Assembly (NCBI RefSeq): GCF_900188155.1
Contig: NZ_FZOG01000004.1
Span: 1 to 64,000, forward strand
Direction of reading: 5' to 3'
DNA length: 64,000 bases
From: Pseudomonas segetis
GTDB taxonomy: Bacteria; Pseudomonadota; Gammaproteobacteria; Pseudomonadales; Pseudomonadaceae
Of this stretch, positions 9,239 to 17,905 are shown piece by piece. Each line of letters begins with the position of its first letter. Position 1 is the stretch's first letter. Under the pieces are notes generated by a model. It did not search any database. It had not been told where the DNA came from and saw only the letters and a program-made list of their open reading frames with translations. Made by a program: the position numbers and the translations under genes.

Positions 9239-11557
9239 TTAATTCATCCAGCCACGAACCCAGTCCATGACTGAGTCAACCGGCGCCTGAATACCACATC
9301 CAGGCCCTGGTGCTGGCTCGCTGCCACGAATATACGGCATCTGCACGGCATTCGGGCAGCTGGAATCAGAACCTTGGCCGGTCTTTGCATCTATCCATGC
9401 CTGCACTACGTTATCAGGCTGCGGCATGTCCAATGGCAAGGGATCTGCTTTAGCCATAAAGCTGGTCCACACCTGCAACGCCCCGGTCGCGCCGGTGAGC
9501 GGCGTTGGGCCGTTATCGTCACGGCCCAGCCAAACAACGGCCAGAACATCCTGGCTGAAACCGGCAAACCAACTGTCACGGGAGTCGTTACTGGTACCAG
9601 TCTTGCCCGCCAGGTTCAGCGAACGTGGCAGCCTGCTGTAAACCGAGCGTCCGGTCCCTTCACGCATCACGCGCTGCATTGCGCTTTGCAGCAAGTAAAT
9701 CGAACCGGCATCAAAGCGCTGCTGAATCTGGAACGGGTAGCGCTTGAGTGGCTCACCTTCAGCAGTCAACACGCTTCGAATAGCACGCAATGGCGTATTG
9801 AAGCCGCCATTGGCGATGGTCTGGTACATGCCGGCAACTTCCATCGGGCTCAATGAACCTGCCCCAAGCAACATCGAGGGGTAAGCCGGCCACTCACGCT
9901 CGACACCAAGGCGCGCTAATGTTTTGAGCACATTGGGCACACCCAGTTCCAACCCCAGCTTGGAAGTCGACAAGTTGTATGAGTTGACCAGACCCTGATA
10001 CAGATAAATGGTGCCATGGGATTTGCGGTCATAGTTCTGCGGACGCCACACCTGCCCATCCTGGCCCTTGACCGAGAACGCCTGATCCTTGATGAAGCTG
10101 GTCAAGGTGTACTGGCTTGGACGCTCCAGAGCAGTCAGGTAGACAGCGGGCTTGACCAGCGAACCGATGGGACGCACTGCATCAATCGCACGATTGAATC
10201 CGGCAAAGTTACGCTGGCGTCCACCCAGCAAAGCCTGGACTTCACCAGTTTCCGGGTTGGTTACGACCATGCCCGCTTCAACCTTGTCGACCCCTTTGCG
10301 TCCAGACAGGCGCTTGAGTGTTTCACTGAGTGAATCCTCGGCCTTGACCTGCATGATCGGATCGAAACTGGTAAAGATGCGCAGGCCTTCTTCGGTCAAA
10401 TCCTCATCGCGATAGTCCTGGCGCAACTGGCGCTTAACCAGATCAAGGAATGCCGGGAACGAGCCATTAGACATGTTGCCGCGCGTGGTCACACCCAAAG
10501 GCCGGGCCTTGGCTGCGGCTGCCTGTTCAGGGGTTACCACACCTTGGGCGGCGAGCAGGTCAAGAATCATGTCGCGACGCGTCTTGGCACGCTCGGGATG
10601 GCGACGCGGGTTGTAGTAAGTGGGGCCCTTGACCATGCCGACCAGCAACGCGACCTGTTCCAGGTGCAGCTCGGACAATGGCTGGCTGAAAAAGTACTGG
10701 CTGGCCAGACCAAAGCCATGGACGGCGCGATTGCCATCCTGGCCGAGGAAGACTTCGTTGAGGTACGCCTCGAGGATGTCTTTCTTGTCGTAATGCAGCT
10801 CAAGCAGCACGGCCATCATCGCCTCTATGACTTTACGCGTGAGGCTGCGCTCGTTGGTCAGGTAGAAGTTTTTCACCAACTGCTGGGTCAGCGTACTGCC
10901 GCCCTGACGCAACTGGCCTGAGGAAGCATTGACCCAGATCGCTCGGGCAATGGACTTCGGCGATACACCAAAGTGATTGAAGAACTCACGATCCTCAACC
11001 GCCACCAGGGTTTCCACCAGATAAGGCGGAACCTGATCCAGCTTGATCAACACACGGTCTTCCTGATGCGCCGGATACAAGCCGCCGATCAGCATCGGCT
11101 CCAAGCGTGCAACCGCCAGCTTGCCACCATTGGCCTTGGACAGGCCGGCCACATAGTCACCCGAGAAGCGCACCCGCACGTGCTGCGCAGGCTCGGCACC
11201 TTCATAGAACTGGAAGCCGCGTGAATACAGTTCGATATTGTTACCCGCGACGGACACGCCACCCGGCCCATCAACGGATTTTTCACGCCGATAGCCCAGC
11301 GCGTCCAACTCCTTGAGGAAATCGGTTTTCGCCAGTTTCTCACCGACGAACAACTCCAAAGGCCTGGCATAGACCTTGGCGGGCACGGTCCAGCGCTTGC
11401 CGGAGAATTTCTCCTGCACCACTGCATCAAGGTAAACCGCAAAGCCTGCAAACACTACCAAGCCAACCAAACCGAGCTTTACAGCCCAGCCAAGCCAGGG
11501 ACGAGTGCCGCGAGAGCGACGTTTAGAACGGGAACGGGAAGATTTAGGTCGAGTCAT
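9239..11557 (-). CDS. mrcB: Penicillin-binding protein 1B, bifunctional peptidoglycan synthase
   Basis: This class A PBP polymerises glycan strands and cross-links stem peptides. Order along 772 residues: a basic cytoplasmic tail (RSKRRSRG), one membrane helix (about 25-45), a UB2H-type domain, the GT51 glycosyltransferase (EDREFFNHFGVSPKS near 190) and the transpeptidase. The transpeptidase shows the serine motif STSK and the KTGTSND box (AGKTGTSNDSRDSW). The length is normal for Pseudomonas PBP1B. No clear Shine-Dalgarno precedes the ATG at 11557. The TPR lipoprotein and yqcC-like genes follow closely. Confidence 0.96.
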   Translation of the reverse strand: MTRPKSSRSRSKRRSRGTRPWLGWAVKLGLVGLVVFAGFAVYLDAVVQEKFSGKRWTVPAKVYARPLELFVGEKLAKTDFLKELDALGYRREKSVDGPGGVSVAGNNIELYSRGFQFYEGAEPAQHVRVRFSGDYVAGLSKANGGKLAVARLEPMLIGGLYPAHQEDRVLIKLDQVPPYLVETLVAVEDREFFNHFGVSPKSIARAIWVNASSGQLRQGGSTLTQQLVKNFYLTNERSLTRKVIEAMMAVLLELHYDKKDILEAYLNEVFLGQDGNRAVHGFGLASQYFFSQPLSELHLEQVALLVGMVKGPTYYNPRRHPERAKTRRDMILDLLAAQGVVTPEQAAAAKARPLGVTTRGNMSNGSFPAFLDLVKRQLRQDYRDEDLTEEGLRIFTSFDPIMQVKAEDSLSETLKRLSGRKGVDKVEAGMVVTNPETGEVQALLGGRQRNFAGFNRAIDAVRPIGSLVKPAVYLTALERPSQYTLTSFIKDQAFSVKGQDGQVWRPQNYDRKSHGTIYLYQGLVNSYNLSTSKLGLELGVPNVLKTLARLGVEREWPAYPSMLLGAGSLSPMEVAGMYQTIANGGFNTPLRAIRSVLTAEGEPLKRYPFQIQQRFDAGSIYLLQSAMQRVMREGTGRSVYSRLPRSLNLAGKTGTSNDSRDSWFAGFSQDVLAVVWLGRDDNGPTPLTGATGALQVWTSFMAKADPLPLDMPQPDNVVQAWIDAKTGQGSDSSCPNAVQMPYIRGSEPAPGPGCGIQAPVDSVMDWVRGWMN

Positions 11558-11675
11558 GGCGCGGCATTATACGCATTTTGCCTGCCACAAGCAGGCGCTA
11601 CCCAGCGGTTTGCAGACTGGCATTCAAAGGCCATAATGAGTGCCACTATTTGTCGTTTAAAACCAAGGACCCTCC

Positions 11676-13238
11676 GTGAGCCAAGCCCTGATTGAAGCCC
11701 TGCAGAACCCGGCCTTGTACCCGCACCCGGTCGGCAGTTTCCAAGTAATAGAGACGCATATTTCCTGGGTTTTGCTCACTGGCGAGTACGCCTACAAGAT
11801 CAAGAAGCCGGTTAACTTTGGCTTTCTCGACTTCACGCAACTGAGCGACCGCGAGCACTTCTGCGGCGAAGAACTACGCCTCAACCAACGTCTAACCGAA
11901 GATTTGTATCTCGAAGTGATACCGGTTTGCGGCAGTGTCGAGGCGCCCAACCTGGCAAATGACGGCCCTGTTATTGAATACGCGCTGAAAATGCGCCAGT
12001 TCCCGCAAGACCAGTTGCTCAGCGAAGTACAGGCTCGTGGCGAGCTCAGCGAGGCGCACATTGACGAACTGGCCGAAAAAATAGCTCAATTTCACCTGAG
12101 CGCCCCACAGGTTGCACAGGATCATGGCCTGGGAACGCCGGAAGCGGTGATGACCCCGGTGTTACAGAATTTCGAGCAGGCACGCCCAATGCTCTCGGAA
12201 AAAGCCGACCTGGAACAACTCGACGCGTTACAGGCCTGGGCTGAAACCAGCTATGAACGACTCAAGCCTTTGCTGGCCAAGCGCAAAGCCGATGGTTTTA
12301 TTCGTGAATGCCATGGCGATATCCACCTTGGCAACATCGCCATTCTTGATGGTCATGTCACCCTGTTTGATTGCATTGAGTTCAACCAACCCTTTCGCAT
12401 GACTGATGTCATGGCGGACGTTGGCTTTCTGGTCATGGACCTCGAAGACCGTGGCCTCAAGTGCCTTGCGCGCCGATTTGTCAGCAAATGGCTTGAATAC
12501 ACCGGCGATTACGCATCGCTCGAACTGCTCAACTTCTACAAGGCCTACAGGGCGATGGTCCGCGGCAAAGTCAGCCTGTTCCGCCTGGGGCAAGAGCAAA
12601 GCGCGGTGCAACGCAAGGTCATTTTGCGCCAGTACCGCAAATACGCTGCGCTGGCTGAAAGCTACAGCTCGATTCCTTCGCGTTTCCTGGCCATCACCCA
12701 TGGCGTCTCGGCGGTTGGCAAAAGCCAGGTTGCCATGCGCATGGTCGAAGCGCTTGGCGCCATTCGCCTGCGCTCCGATGTCGAACGCAAACGACTGTTT
12801 GGCGAACAAAGCGAGGCCCAAAAAGGCCAGCAGGATCAGGGTATCTACGATCAAGACTCCAGCATTGCCACTTACCGACGCCTGCACGAGATTGCCGATG
12901 CGGCTCTGCATGCAGGCTTCCCTGTCGTCATTGATGCGACCTACCTCAAGCTGGAACAACGCCAGGCGGCGATGCAGGTTGCAGAACAAACCGGCGTGCC
13001 GTTTTTGATTCTCAGCTGCAACGCCCCCACCGAGGTGATTGCCGGCTGGCTCAAGCATCGCCAGCAGGAAGCCAAGGACCCTTCCGATGCGACTATGCAG
13101 GTCATCGAAGTCCAGCTGGCCAACCGCGAAGCGCTAACCGCCACGGAACGGGTCAACGAGCAATGCATTGAAACCAATGACAGTGCCAGCCTGGACAGCT
13201 TGGTTGCACGCATCCGCCAGCGCTTGCCTGGCCTGTAA
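11676..13238 (+). CDS. Aminoglycoside phosphotransferase-like / AAA P-loop fusion protein
   Basis: This 520-residue two-domain protein is of unknown physiological role. The first approximately 330 residues are a kinase-like APH fold with the catalytic segment CHGDIHLGNIAI and a metal-binding DCIEFN. The last approximately 180 residues are a small P-loop kinase-like ATPase with Walker A GVSAVGKS and the RLRSDVERK segment typical of COG0645. The COG2187-COG0645 fusion is widespread in proteobacteria and uncharacterised as far as I know. The start is GTG (11676) after AAGGA. It is monocistronic and divergent from mrcB across about 120 bp. Confidence 0.85.
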   Translation: MSQALIEALQNPALYPHPVGSFQVIETHISWVLLTGEYAYKIKKPVNFGFLDFTQLSDREHFCGEELRLNQRLTEDLYLEVIPVCGSVEAPNLANDGPVIEYALKMRQFPQDQLLSEVQARGELSEAHIDELAEKIAQFHLSAPQVAQDHGLGTPEAVMTPVLQNFEQARPMLSEKADLEQLDALQAWAETSYERLKPLLAKRKADGFIRECHGDIHLGNIAILDGHVTLFDCIEFNQPFRMTDVMADVGFLVMDLEDRGLKCLARRFVSKWLEYTGDYASLELLNFYKAYRAMVRGKVSLFRLGQEQSAVQRKVILRQYRKYAALAESYSSIPSRFLAITHGVSAVGKSQVAMRMVEALGAIRLRSDVERKRLFGEQSEAQKGQQDQGIYDQDSSIATYRRLHEIADAALHAGFPVVIDATYLKLEQRQAAMQVAEQTGVPFLILSCNAPTEVIAGWLKHRQQEAKDPSDATMQVIEVQLANREALTATERVNEQCIETNDSASLDSLVARIRQRLPGL

Positions 13239-13249
13239 CAAGCAGTCGA

Positions 13250-13274
13250 TTACCGGGGCAAGATGCCCCGGTAA
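13250..13274 (+). terminator. Perfect hairpin after the phosphotransferase gene
   Basis: A perfect 10-bp stem (TTACCGGGGC with GCCCCGGTAA) closes a 5-base loop, 11 bases past the stop. No U-tract follows, so it may protect the 3' end of a transcript rather than terminate on its own. Confidence 0.55.
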
Positions 13275-13487
13275 GCAGCAACCAGAACCGCCCCTGCCCC
13301 TGACACCGGTTACCTCTTCCGCCCCCTCGCCTGCATGGCATCCAATACAGGACAGATGTCGCCGCGCGCCCGCACAAGCCCCAAGATGTCAATTCGCCAC
13401 ACATTTCTCAGTGTGCCGCTACACTTTCGTTCAAGTACACAAAGGCGATAGCTGCTAATCGCACATGGGCGGCGCCATGGAGGCTCA

Positions 13488-13760
13488 ATGAACGACGAGC
13501 TGCAACACTTGAAAAACTTGGGGAAAACGTCTGCCCAATGGCTACATGCCTCGGGTATCCACAGCGCCAATGACTTGCGCAGGCTCGGTGCAGTCAGTGC
13601 ATACCGGGCGGTAAAGGCACGGGGTTTCAGGGCGTCCAAAGTGTTGCTTTACTCAATCGAGGGTGCACTGCTGGACGTCTACTGGAACGAACTGCCAGAG
13701 GACCACAAAGCCAAATTAAATGGCCAACTAGACGCAGGAAGCTCGCGCAATAAGAGCTAG
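13488..13760 (+). CDS. TfoX C-terminal domain protein
   Basis: This 90-residue protein consists of a stand-alone TfoX/Sxy C-terminal domain, a helix-hairpin-helix-like fold. The family pattern is clear: LKNLGKTSAQWLHASGI near residue 8, then NDLRRLGAVSAYRAVKARGF and a C-terminal WNELPEDHKAKL. In enterobacteria full-length TfoX/Sxy works with CRP to induce competence genes. This single-domain form lacks the N-terminal half, and its role is not known. It lies upstream of a cyclic-nucleotide-binding-domain gene on the same strand, 105 bp away, a suggestive but unproven link. Confidence 0.85.
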   Translation: MNDELQHLKNLGKTSAQWLHASGIHSANDLRRLGAVSAYRAVKARGFRASKVLLYSIEGALLDVYWNELPEDHKAKLNGQLDAGSSRNKS

Positions 13761-13865
13761 CTCACAACCTCCGCCAAGAGTGATTTACCAAAACGGCTGC
13801 CCAGCATATTGTCGGAGGGATGTTCGTGCGTTTATGCCTGCCAAGCCAGTTCAAGGAATCACATT

Positions 13866-14663
13866 ATGTATCTACTCGGGGAGCAACCCGCTTACGCCGA
13901 CCAGTTGATCAACCGACTGCAGAGTATTCCCAGTCAATTGCTCGAAGGTTTGGCCCCCTCAGGCGAGATCATCCATGTGGAACAAAGCGATGACTTGAGT
14001 GAGCATCTACCCGACAACACACTATTTGTCATTGAAAATGGCTTGCTTCACGCACTGGTAGATGAACGCCCCCTGTTCTACCTGCAAGAAGGCGATCTCC
14101 TCGGCCTGCGCCAAGGCCTAGACCTGCCAAGCTGCCGCTATAGCTGCGATGAACCCCTGAGCCTGATCCCCTATTCACGCAGCGAAGCCTTCAAGCACAT
14201 CCATGCCGACCCGAGTCGCCAGGACTTGCTGATCCAATACCTGATCGGCCACACCGCACTGCTGTCAGATGCCCTGGCGCGCTTGAAGCAGCCGGAAATT
14301 CGCCCCTCTACCGGCTTCCAGCATTTTGCCGCCGGCGAAGAACTGATTCACCAGGGCGACGAAGCCGAACATGTATTCGTGATTATCGAAGGCCATGCCG
14401 AGGCCTTTGTTGACGGGCAAAAAGTGGGGGATGTGCAGAAAGACGAGATATTCGGTGCCATGGCTGTCTTCACTCACGAACCACGCAGCGCCACGGTTAT
14501 TGCATCTGAAGCCTGCACCGTCATGCTGATTCCCAAAGACCAGTTCCTCAGCCTGATGCAAAGTAACCCGCGCATTGCCCACAGCCTGATAGAGAACATG
14601 GCCAGGCGCATCGACCTGCTTAATAAAGAAGTCACCCAGCTGCGCTTAAGCAACGAAGCCTAG
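13866..14663 (+). CDS. cbpA: CbpA-like cyclic nucleotide-binding domain protein
   Basis: This 265-residue protein corresponds by position (beside prrF and phu) and sequence to P. aeruginosa CbpA, a cAMP-binding protein made under Vfr control. The start is ATG 13866 (MYLLGEQPAY) after AAGGA; an upstream in-frame start at 13809 looks unlikely. A degenerate N-terminal module precedes a C-terminal cNMP-binding domain (about 155-255: FAAGEELIHQGDEAEHVFVI). The phosphate-binding cassette reads FGAMAVFTHEPRSATV: the arginine is present, but the usual glutamate after FG is alanine. That may lower or change ligand affinity. No DNA-binding helix-turn-helix is present. Confidence 0.82.
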   Translation: MYLLGEQPAYADQLINRLQSIPSQLLEGLAPSGEIIHVEQSDDLSEHLPDNTLFVIENGLLHALVDERPLFYLQEGDLLGLRQGLDLPSCRYSCDEPLSLIPYSRSEAFKHIHADPSRQDLLIQYLIGHTALLSDALARLKQPEIRPSTGFQHFAAGEELIHQGDEAEHVFVIIEGHAEAFVDGQKVGDVQKDEIFGAMAVFTHEPRSATVIASEACTVMLIPKDQFLSLMQSNPRIAHSLIENMARRIDLLNKEVTQLRLSNEA

Positions 14664-14676
14664 TCTTTCAGGTTAA

Positions 14677-14705
14677 AGCAAAGCCGGCCAAGCGCCGGCT
14701 TTGCT
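14677..14705 (+). terminator. Hairpin downstream of cbpA
   Basis: A perfect 12-bp stem (14677-14688 with 14694-14705) has a CAAGC loop, 13 bases past the cbpA stop. The 3' arm ends TTTGCT without a long U-run, so termination is likely but not certain. It insulates cbpA from the PrrF promoters. Confidence 0.65.
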
Positions 14706-14755
14706 GCATCTGGAACATGCAAAAACACCCACGCCCAAAAAACTGATTGTGACAG

Positions 14756-14783
14756 TTGACATGATAATGAGAATTGTTATTAT
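14756..14783 (+). promoter_or_regulatory. prrF1 promoter with Fur box
   Basis: TTGACA (14756-14761), a 16-bp spacer and TATTAT (14778-14783) form the promoter. A Fur box starting GATAATGAGAATTGTTATT (14763-14781) fills the spacer and -10, so iron-loaded Fur would block RNA polymerase directly. It is nearly identical to the second box at 14951-14969. Confidence 0.92.
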
Positions 14784-14789
14784 TAACTC

Positions 14790-14904
14790 AACTGGTCGCG
14801 AGATCAGCCGATACGCTCTAGAGACCTTCAGTCGGACTCTCCAGCTTATCTCCTCATCAGGCTAATCACGGTTATTGACCCGGCACTTTGCCGGGTCTTT
14901 TTTT
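14790..14904 (+). ncRNA. prrF1: PrrF1 iron-responsive small RNA
   Basis: This Fur-repressed small RNA is made in iron starvation and, with Hfq, represses mRNAs of iron-using proteins (such as sodB and TCA-cycle enzymes), sparing iron. It is about 115 nt, beginning near ACTGGTCGCGAG 7-8 bases after the -10. It carries the highly conserved CTCCTCATCAGGCTAATCAC pairing region and ends in a GC terminator (GACCCGGC/GCCGGGTC) followed by seven Ts. A near-duplicate lies 75 bp downstream, between cbpA and phuW, as in P. aeruginosa. The exact 5' end is inferred. Confidence 0.95.
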
Positions 14905-14943
14905 GCCTGCGCAAAGGCCTTTGAAATTAATTTGCCCAGACTG

Positions 14944-14971
14944 TTGACTTGATAATGAGAATTGTTATTAT
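14944..14971 (+). promoter_or_regulatory. prrF2 promoter with Fur box
   Basis: TTGACT (14944-14949), a 16-bp spacer and TATTAT (14966-14971) form the promoter. The same Fur box occupies 14951-14969. Compared with the prrF1 promoter, the -35 differs by one base, so the two RNAs may be made at slightly different levels. Confidence 0.92.
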
Positions 14972-14978
14972 TCAAGCA

Positions 14979-15093
14979 TCTGGTCGCGAGATCAGCTGAT
15001 AAGCTCAGGAGTTCCTCAGTCGGACTCTTCAGATTATCTCCTCATCAGGCTAATCACGGTTATTGACCCGGCACTTTTGCCGGGTCTTTTTTT
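14979..15093 (+). ncRNA. prrF2: PrrF2 iron-responsive small RNA
   Basis: This is the second tandem PrrF copy, about 115 nt. The central block, from the CTCCTCATCAGG region through the terminator stem, is almost unchanged relative to PrrF1. The 5' stem-loop arms differ at several positions, often in compensating ways (for example the CTCTAGAGACC versus CTCAGGAGTTCC regions). It ends in a GACCCGGC/GCCGGGTC hairpin with seven Ts. The tandem layout would also allow a read-through RNA across both copies, like the heme-regulated PrrH of P. aeruginosa, with a unique 75-nt middle (14905-14978). Confidence 0.94.
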
Positions 15094-15165
15094 ACCTGGG
15101 AAAAAGCGCCCGCATCAGGCTAGCCGCCAAGTCATCAAACGGAGCCTGACCAGGGAATGATTGCC

Positions 15166-15197
15166 TGGTGGGCAAGCTTCGCGTTGTCGCACCCTAC
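15166..15197 (-). repeat. Dispersed intergenic repeat, copy 1
   Basis: Read on the minus strand this contains CAACGCGAAGCTTGCCC followed by ACCA. A 21-bp identical copy is at 22511-22531 and a 17-bp identical core at 54603-54619. All three lie between genes. The flank also carries GTAGGGTGCG. It behaves like a short interspersed element of the REP type. It lies between prrF2 and the 3' end of phuW. Confidence 0.7.
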
Positions 15198-15212
15198 ATG
15201 CGGATCTCAATG

Positions 15213-16097
15213 CTAGCGCTTACGCATTTCAGCACAATAGTCCTTATCTTCTACCGCGGCGGTATACCAGACGTAATCCGCCTGTTCGGCGCTAACCGCT
15301 TTACCCACTTCACTGAAAATCAGTACTGCGCTGGTCGCGGTATCGCCCAAGTCACGCAAATGCACAGGCACGCCCAGGTCGCGGCGAGCATGGAAGGCTC
15401 CGGCCAGCAAGATCGCCGGTTTATCTGCCTGTTGCAGGCCCACGGCCATGCGCCGGTCACGCTGCTGTTGCACCGCCAGCATGGCTGGCAACTGGCTGTC
15501 GGGAAGCAAGCCACAATGGGACTCGCGGATTTGCTCAAGCAATGGCTCCCGCACTGCGGCAGAGCTTGAAGCCGAGCCACTGAGTTGCGGCTGCTTGCGG
15601 TAGATCTGCATCATCTCGTCGCGGTTCAGGTTGGCGGCTAGCACAGGCGCAGGTTGCGCCAATGCATAACGCACAATGGGCCCGTACATGGACCAGTCCC
15701 AGCCGTCCTGCCAACCCAGGGCTTTGGGCAAGTCCGCTATTGGCTGGCCCTCACCTGAAGCAGCTTGTGCTTGATCAACCGCCTGTTGCTGGCCGCTGGT
15801 GAGCATTTCCATCAGAACGCTGCCCTGCTTACGTTGACTGGCGAGAGCACGCAATAGCCACAACTCCAATGCGTGATGGTCGGGATTATCATGCTGCTCG
15901 CCAACCAGCACCTGGTCGACGGCCGAGAGCCGCTCAACCAGTTCGGTCGCGGTCAATGTCCGTCCACTGCGCAGATCCTCGATCTGCCCCAGGTTGCTGG
16001 CGTCTCGCCCTTGTGGACTTTGCCAGTCAGGCAGCGGTGCCAACGCAGCCTGACAACCGGCAAGCAGGCCGATACAGATCAATAGCCCCAATCGCAT
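15213..16097 (-). CDS. phuW: PhuW, ChaN-family heme-associated lipoprotein
   Basis: This 294-residue lipoprotein of the ChaN / heme-binding uptake (Tiki-like) family has its signal ending in LLAGC (Cys about 15). The family signature GEQHDNPDHH (residues about 66-75) provides histidine and acidic ligands. A second conserved region, LLAGAFHARRDLGVP, lies near 240. Campylobacter ChaN binds two cofacial hemes; here the context (last gene of the heme ABC operon) supports a role in heme handling at the outer membrane. It starts 9 bases after the phuV stop. Confidence 0.85.
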   Translation of the reverse strand: MRLGLLICIGLLAGCQAALAPLPDWQSPQGRDASNLGQIEDLRSGRTLTATELVERLSAVDQVLVGEQHDNPDHHALELWLLRALASQRKQGSVLMEMLTSGQQQAVDQAQAASGEGQPIADLPKALGWQDGWDWSMYGPIVRYALAQPAPVLAANLNRDEMMQIYRKQPQLSGSASSSAAVREPLLEQIRESHCGLLPDSQLPAMLAVQQQRDRRMAVGLQQADKPAILLAGAFHARRDLGVPVHLRDLGDTATSAVLIFSEVGKAVSAEQADYVWYTAAVEDKDYCAEMRKR

Positions 16098-16106
16098 ACC
16101 AGGTCC

Positions 16107-16874
16107 TTATCGTGCAATCACCAATGGGTGGCCCCGTTCTGGGTGCTGTTGGATCAACACCTCAAGGCCAAATACATCACGTAGCGGCCCGGCCTGGAGC
16201 ACCTCTGCCGGACTGCCAAGCAAGCAGGCCTGGCCACGGTCGAGCAGTAACAGCTGATCACAATAGCGCGCTGCAAGGTTCAGGTCATGCAAGATCACCA
16301 TTACCGCTGCGCCGCCTTCGGCAAAGGTGCGCGTGGCCTGCAATGTGGTGTGTTGATGCAGTGGATCAAGCATCGAAGTGGGTTCATCGAGCAGCAGGGT
16401 TTGCCCTTCAACACCGGGCCACAACTGGGCGAGCACACGCGCCAAATGCACCCGCTGGCGCTCGCCGCCGGACAACGCCAGGTAACTGCGCCCCGCCAAA
16501 TGCGCAGCATCCGCAGCGGCCAGGGCCTGGCCGATAATTTCCATATCTCGTGCTGCGCCACTGGCATGTGGCAGACGGCCCATTGCCACAACCTCCTCGA
16601 CCAGAAAACCAAAGCTCAACGTTGAGCTCTGCGGCAGCACGGCCAGGCGCCGAGCCCTTTCGCTACCGGACCATTGCGCCAGGCGCTGCTGGTCGAGGTA
16701 AACCTCACCCTGCGCCGCCTCAAGCTCGCCGCTCAATGCGCCGAGCAAAGTACTTTTGCCCGCCCCATTGGGGCCAAGCACACCAAGCACCTGGCCAGGT
16801 TGCAGCTGCAGGGTAATACCGGATAGCACGGTACAAGGGCCGCGCCTGACCGCTAAATTCTCGGCTCGCAACAT
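16107..16874 (-). CDS. phuV: Heme ABC transporter ATP-binding protein
   Basis: This is the ATPase that powers heme import through the PhuU channel. The 255-residue protein shows Walker [10 protein letters not shown] (about 36), the Q-loop, signature LSGGERQR (about 143), Walker B LLLDEPTS and the switch histidine (ILHDLNLA). Its ATG overlaps the phuU stop by one base (TGATG). Length and motifs are standard for HmuV/PhuV. Confidence 0.94.
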   Translation of the reverse strand: MLRAENLAVRRGPCTVLSGITLQLQPGQVLGVLGPNGAGKSTLLGALSGELEAAQGEVYLDQQRLAQWSGSERARRLAVLPQSSTLSFGFLVEEVVAMGRLPHASGAARDMEIIGQALAAADAAHLAGRSYLALSGGERQRVHLARVLAQLWPGVEGQTLLLDEPTSMLDPLHQHTTLQATRTFAEGGAAVMVILHDLNLAARYCDQLLLLDRGQACLLGSPAEVLQAGPLRDVFGLEVLIQQHPERGHPLVIAR

Positions 16875-17905
16875 CAGGCACGTCCTCTCAACAATAAATA
16901 CAGGAAGAACGGCGCACCGATCAGCGCGGTCACTATGCCGATCGGCAACTCTGCCGGCGCCAGCACCAGGCGTGCCAACAAGTCGGCAAAGAGCAATAGA
17001 CTCGCCCCCGCCAGTGCAGAGGCAGGCAACAACAGGCGATGGTCCGGCCCAGCCAACAAGCGGACCAGATGCGGAACAACCAGGCCGATAAATCCAATCA
17101 TTCCAGCCGCCGCCACCGCTGCGCCGACACCAAGGGCGGTACAGAGCACCAGTTCACGCTTGACCCGCTCGACCTCAATGCCTAGATGCCGGGCCTCGGA
17201 CTCTCCGAGCAACAATGCATTCAATGCACTGGCCCGGCGCGGTAGCCACAAGCCAACGCCAAGGGTGACAACCAGCAATGGCCACAGGCGCGGGTAGCTG
17301 GCGCCATTGAGGCTGCCCAGGTTCCAGAATGTCAGGGTGCGCAGCGTTGCGTCATCGGCCAGGTAGGTAAACAGGCCAATGGCTGCGCCAGCCAAGGCAG
17401 TCAGGGCAATGCCCGCCAGCAACATGGTGCCGACATGGGTAACGCCATCGCGTCGGCCCAGCCGATAGACCATGGCGGTCACCAGCAAACCGCCAGCGAA
17501 TGCACAGACCGACAACAGATAGGGTGAAATTGCCGCCGGAATCCCGCCGAGCATGGCACCACCGACAATCGCCACTGCTGCCCCCAGGGCCGCACCACTC
17601 GACACACCGACTAAACCGGGGTCGGCCAGGGGGTTGCGAAACAGGCCTTGCATCGCCACCCCGCACAGCGCCAGGACACAGCCCACTGCCGCGCCCAACA
17701 GGCTGCGCGGCATGCGGATCTGCTCAATGATCAACTGCGCCTGCTCGGCACCTGCGACAGGAAACCCCAGCAGATTAAGCAAGGCTTTAGCGGTATCGGC
17801 GAGGGACAGGCTGACCGGCCCCAACGCCAGGGATAAGCTGAATGCGCACAACAGCAACACGCCCAGTGCGATAAGCAATGGACGCGGTTTGACAACTAGA
17901 TTCAT
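16874..17905 (-). CDS. phuU: Heme ABC transporter permease
   Basis: This FecCD/BtuC-type inner-membrane permease of 343 residues has about ten hydrophobic helices. It functions as a homodimer with PhuV to move heme from PhuT into the cytoplasm. The family motif [14 protein letters not shown] (about 96-110) and the cytoplasmic coupling region near [18 protein letters not shown] are both visible. The start overlaps the phuT stop by four bases (ATGA). Confidence 0.94.
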   Translation of the reverse strand: MNLVVKPRPLLIALGVLLLCAFSLSLALGPVSLSLADTAKALLNLLGFPVAGAEQAQLIIEQIRMPRSLLGAAVGCVLALCGVAMQGLFRNPLADPGLVGVSSGAALGAAVAIVGGAMLGGIPAAISPYLLSVCAFAGGLLVTAMVYRLGRRDGVTHVGTMLLAGIALTALAGAAIGLFTYLADDATLRTLTFWNLGSLNGASYPRLWPLLVVTLGVGLWLPRRASALNALLLGESEARHLGIEVERVKRELVLCTALGVGAAVAAAGMIGFIGLVVPHLVRLLAGPDHRLLLPASALAGASLLLFADLLARLVLAPAELPIGIVTALIGAPFFLYLLLRGRA

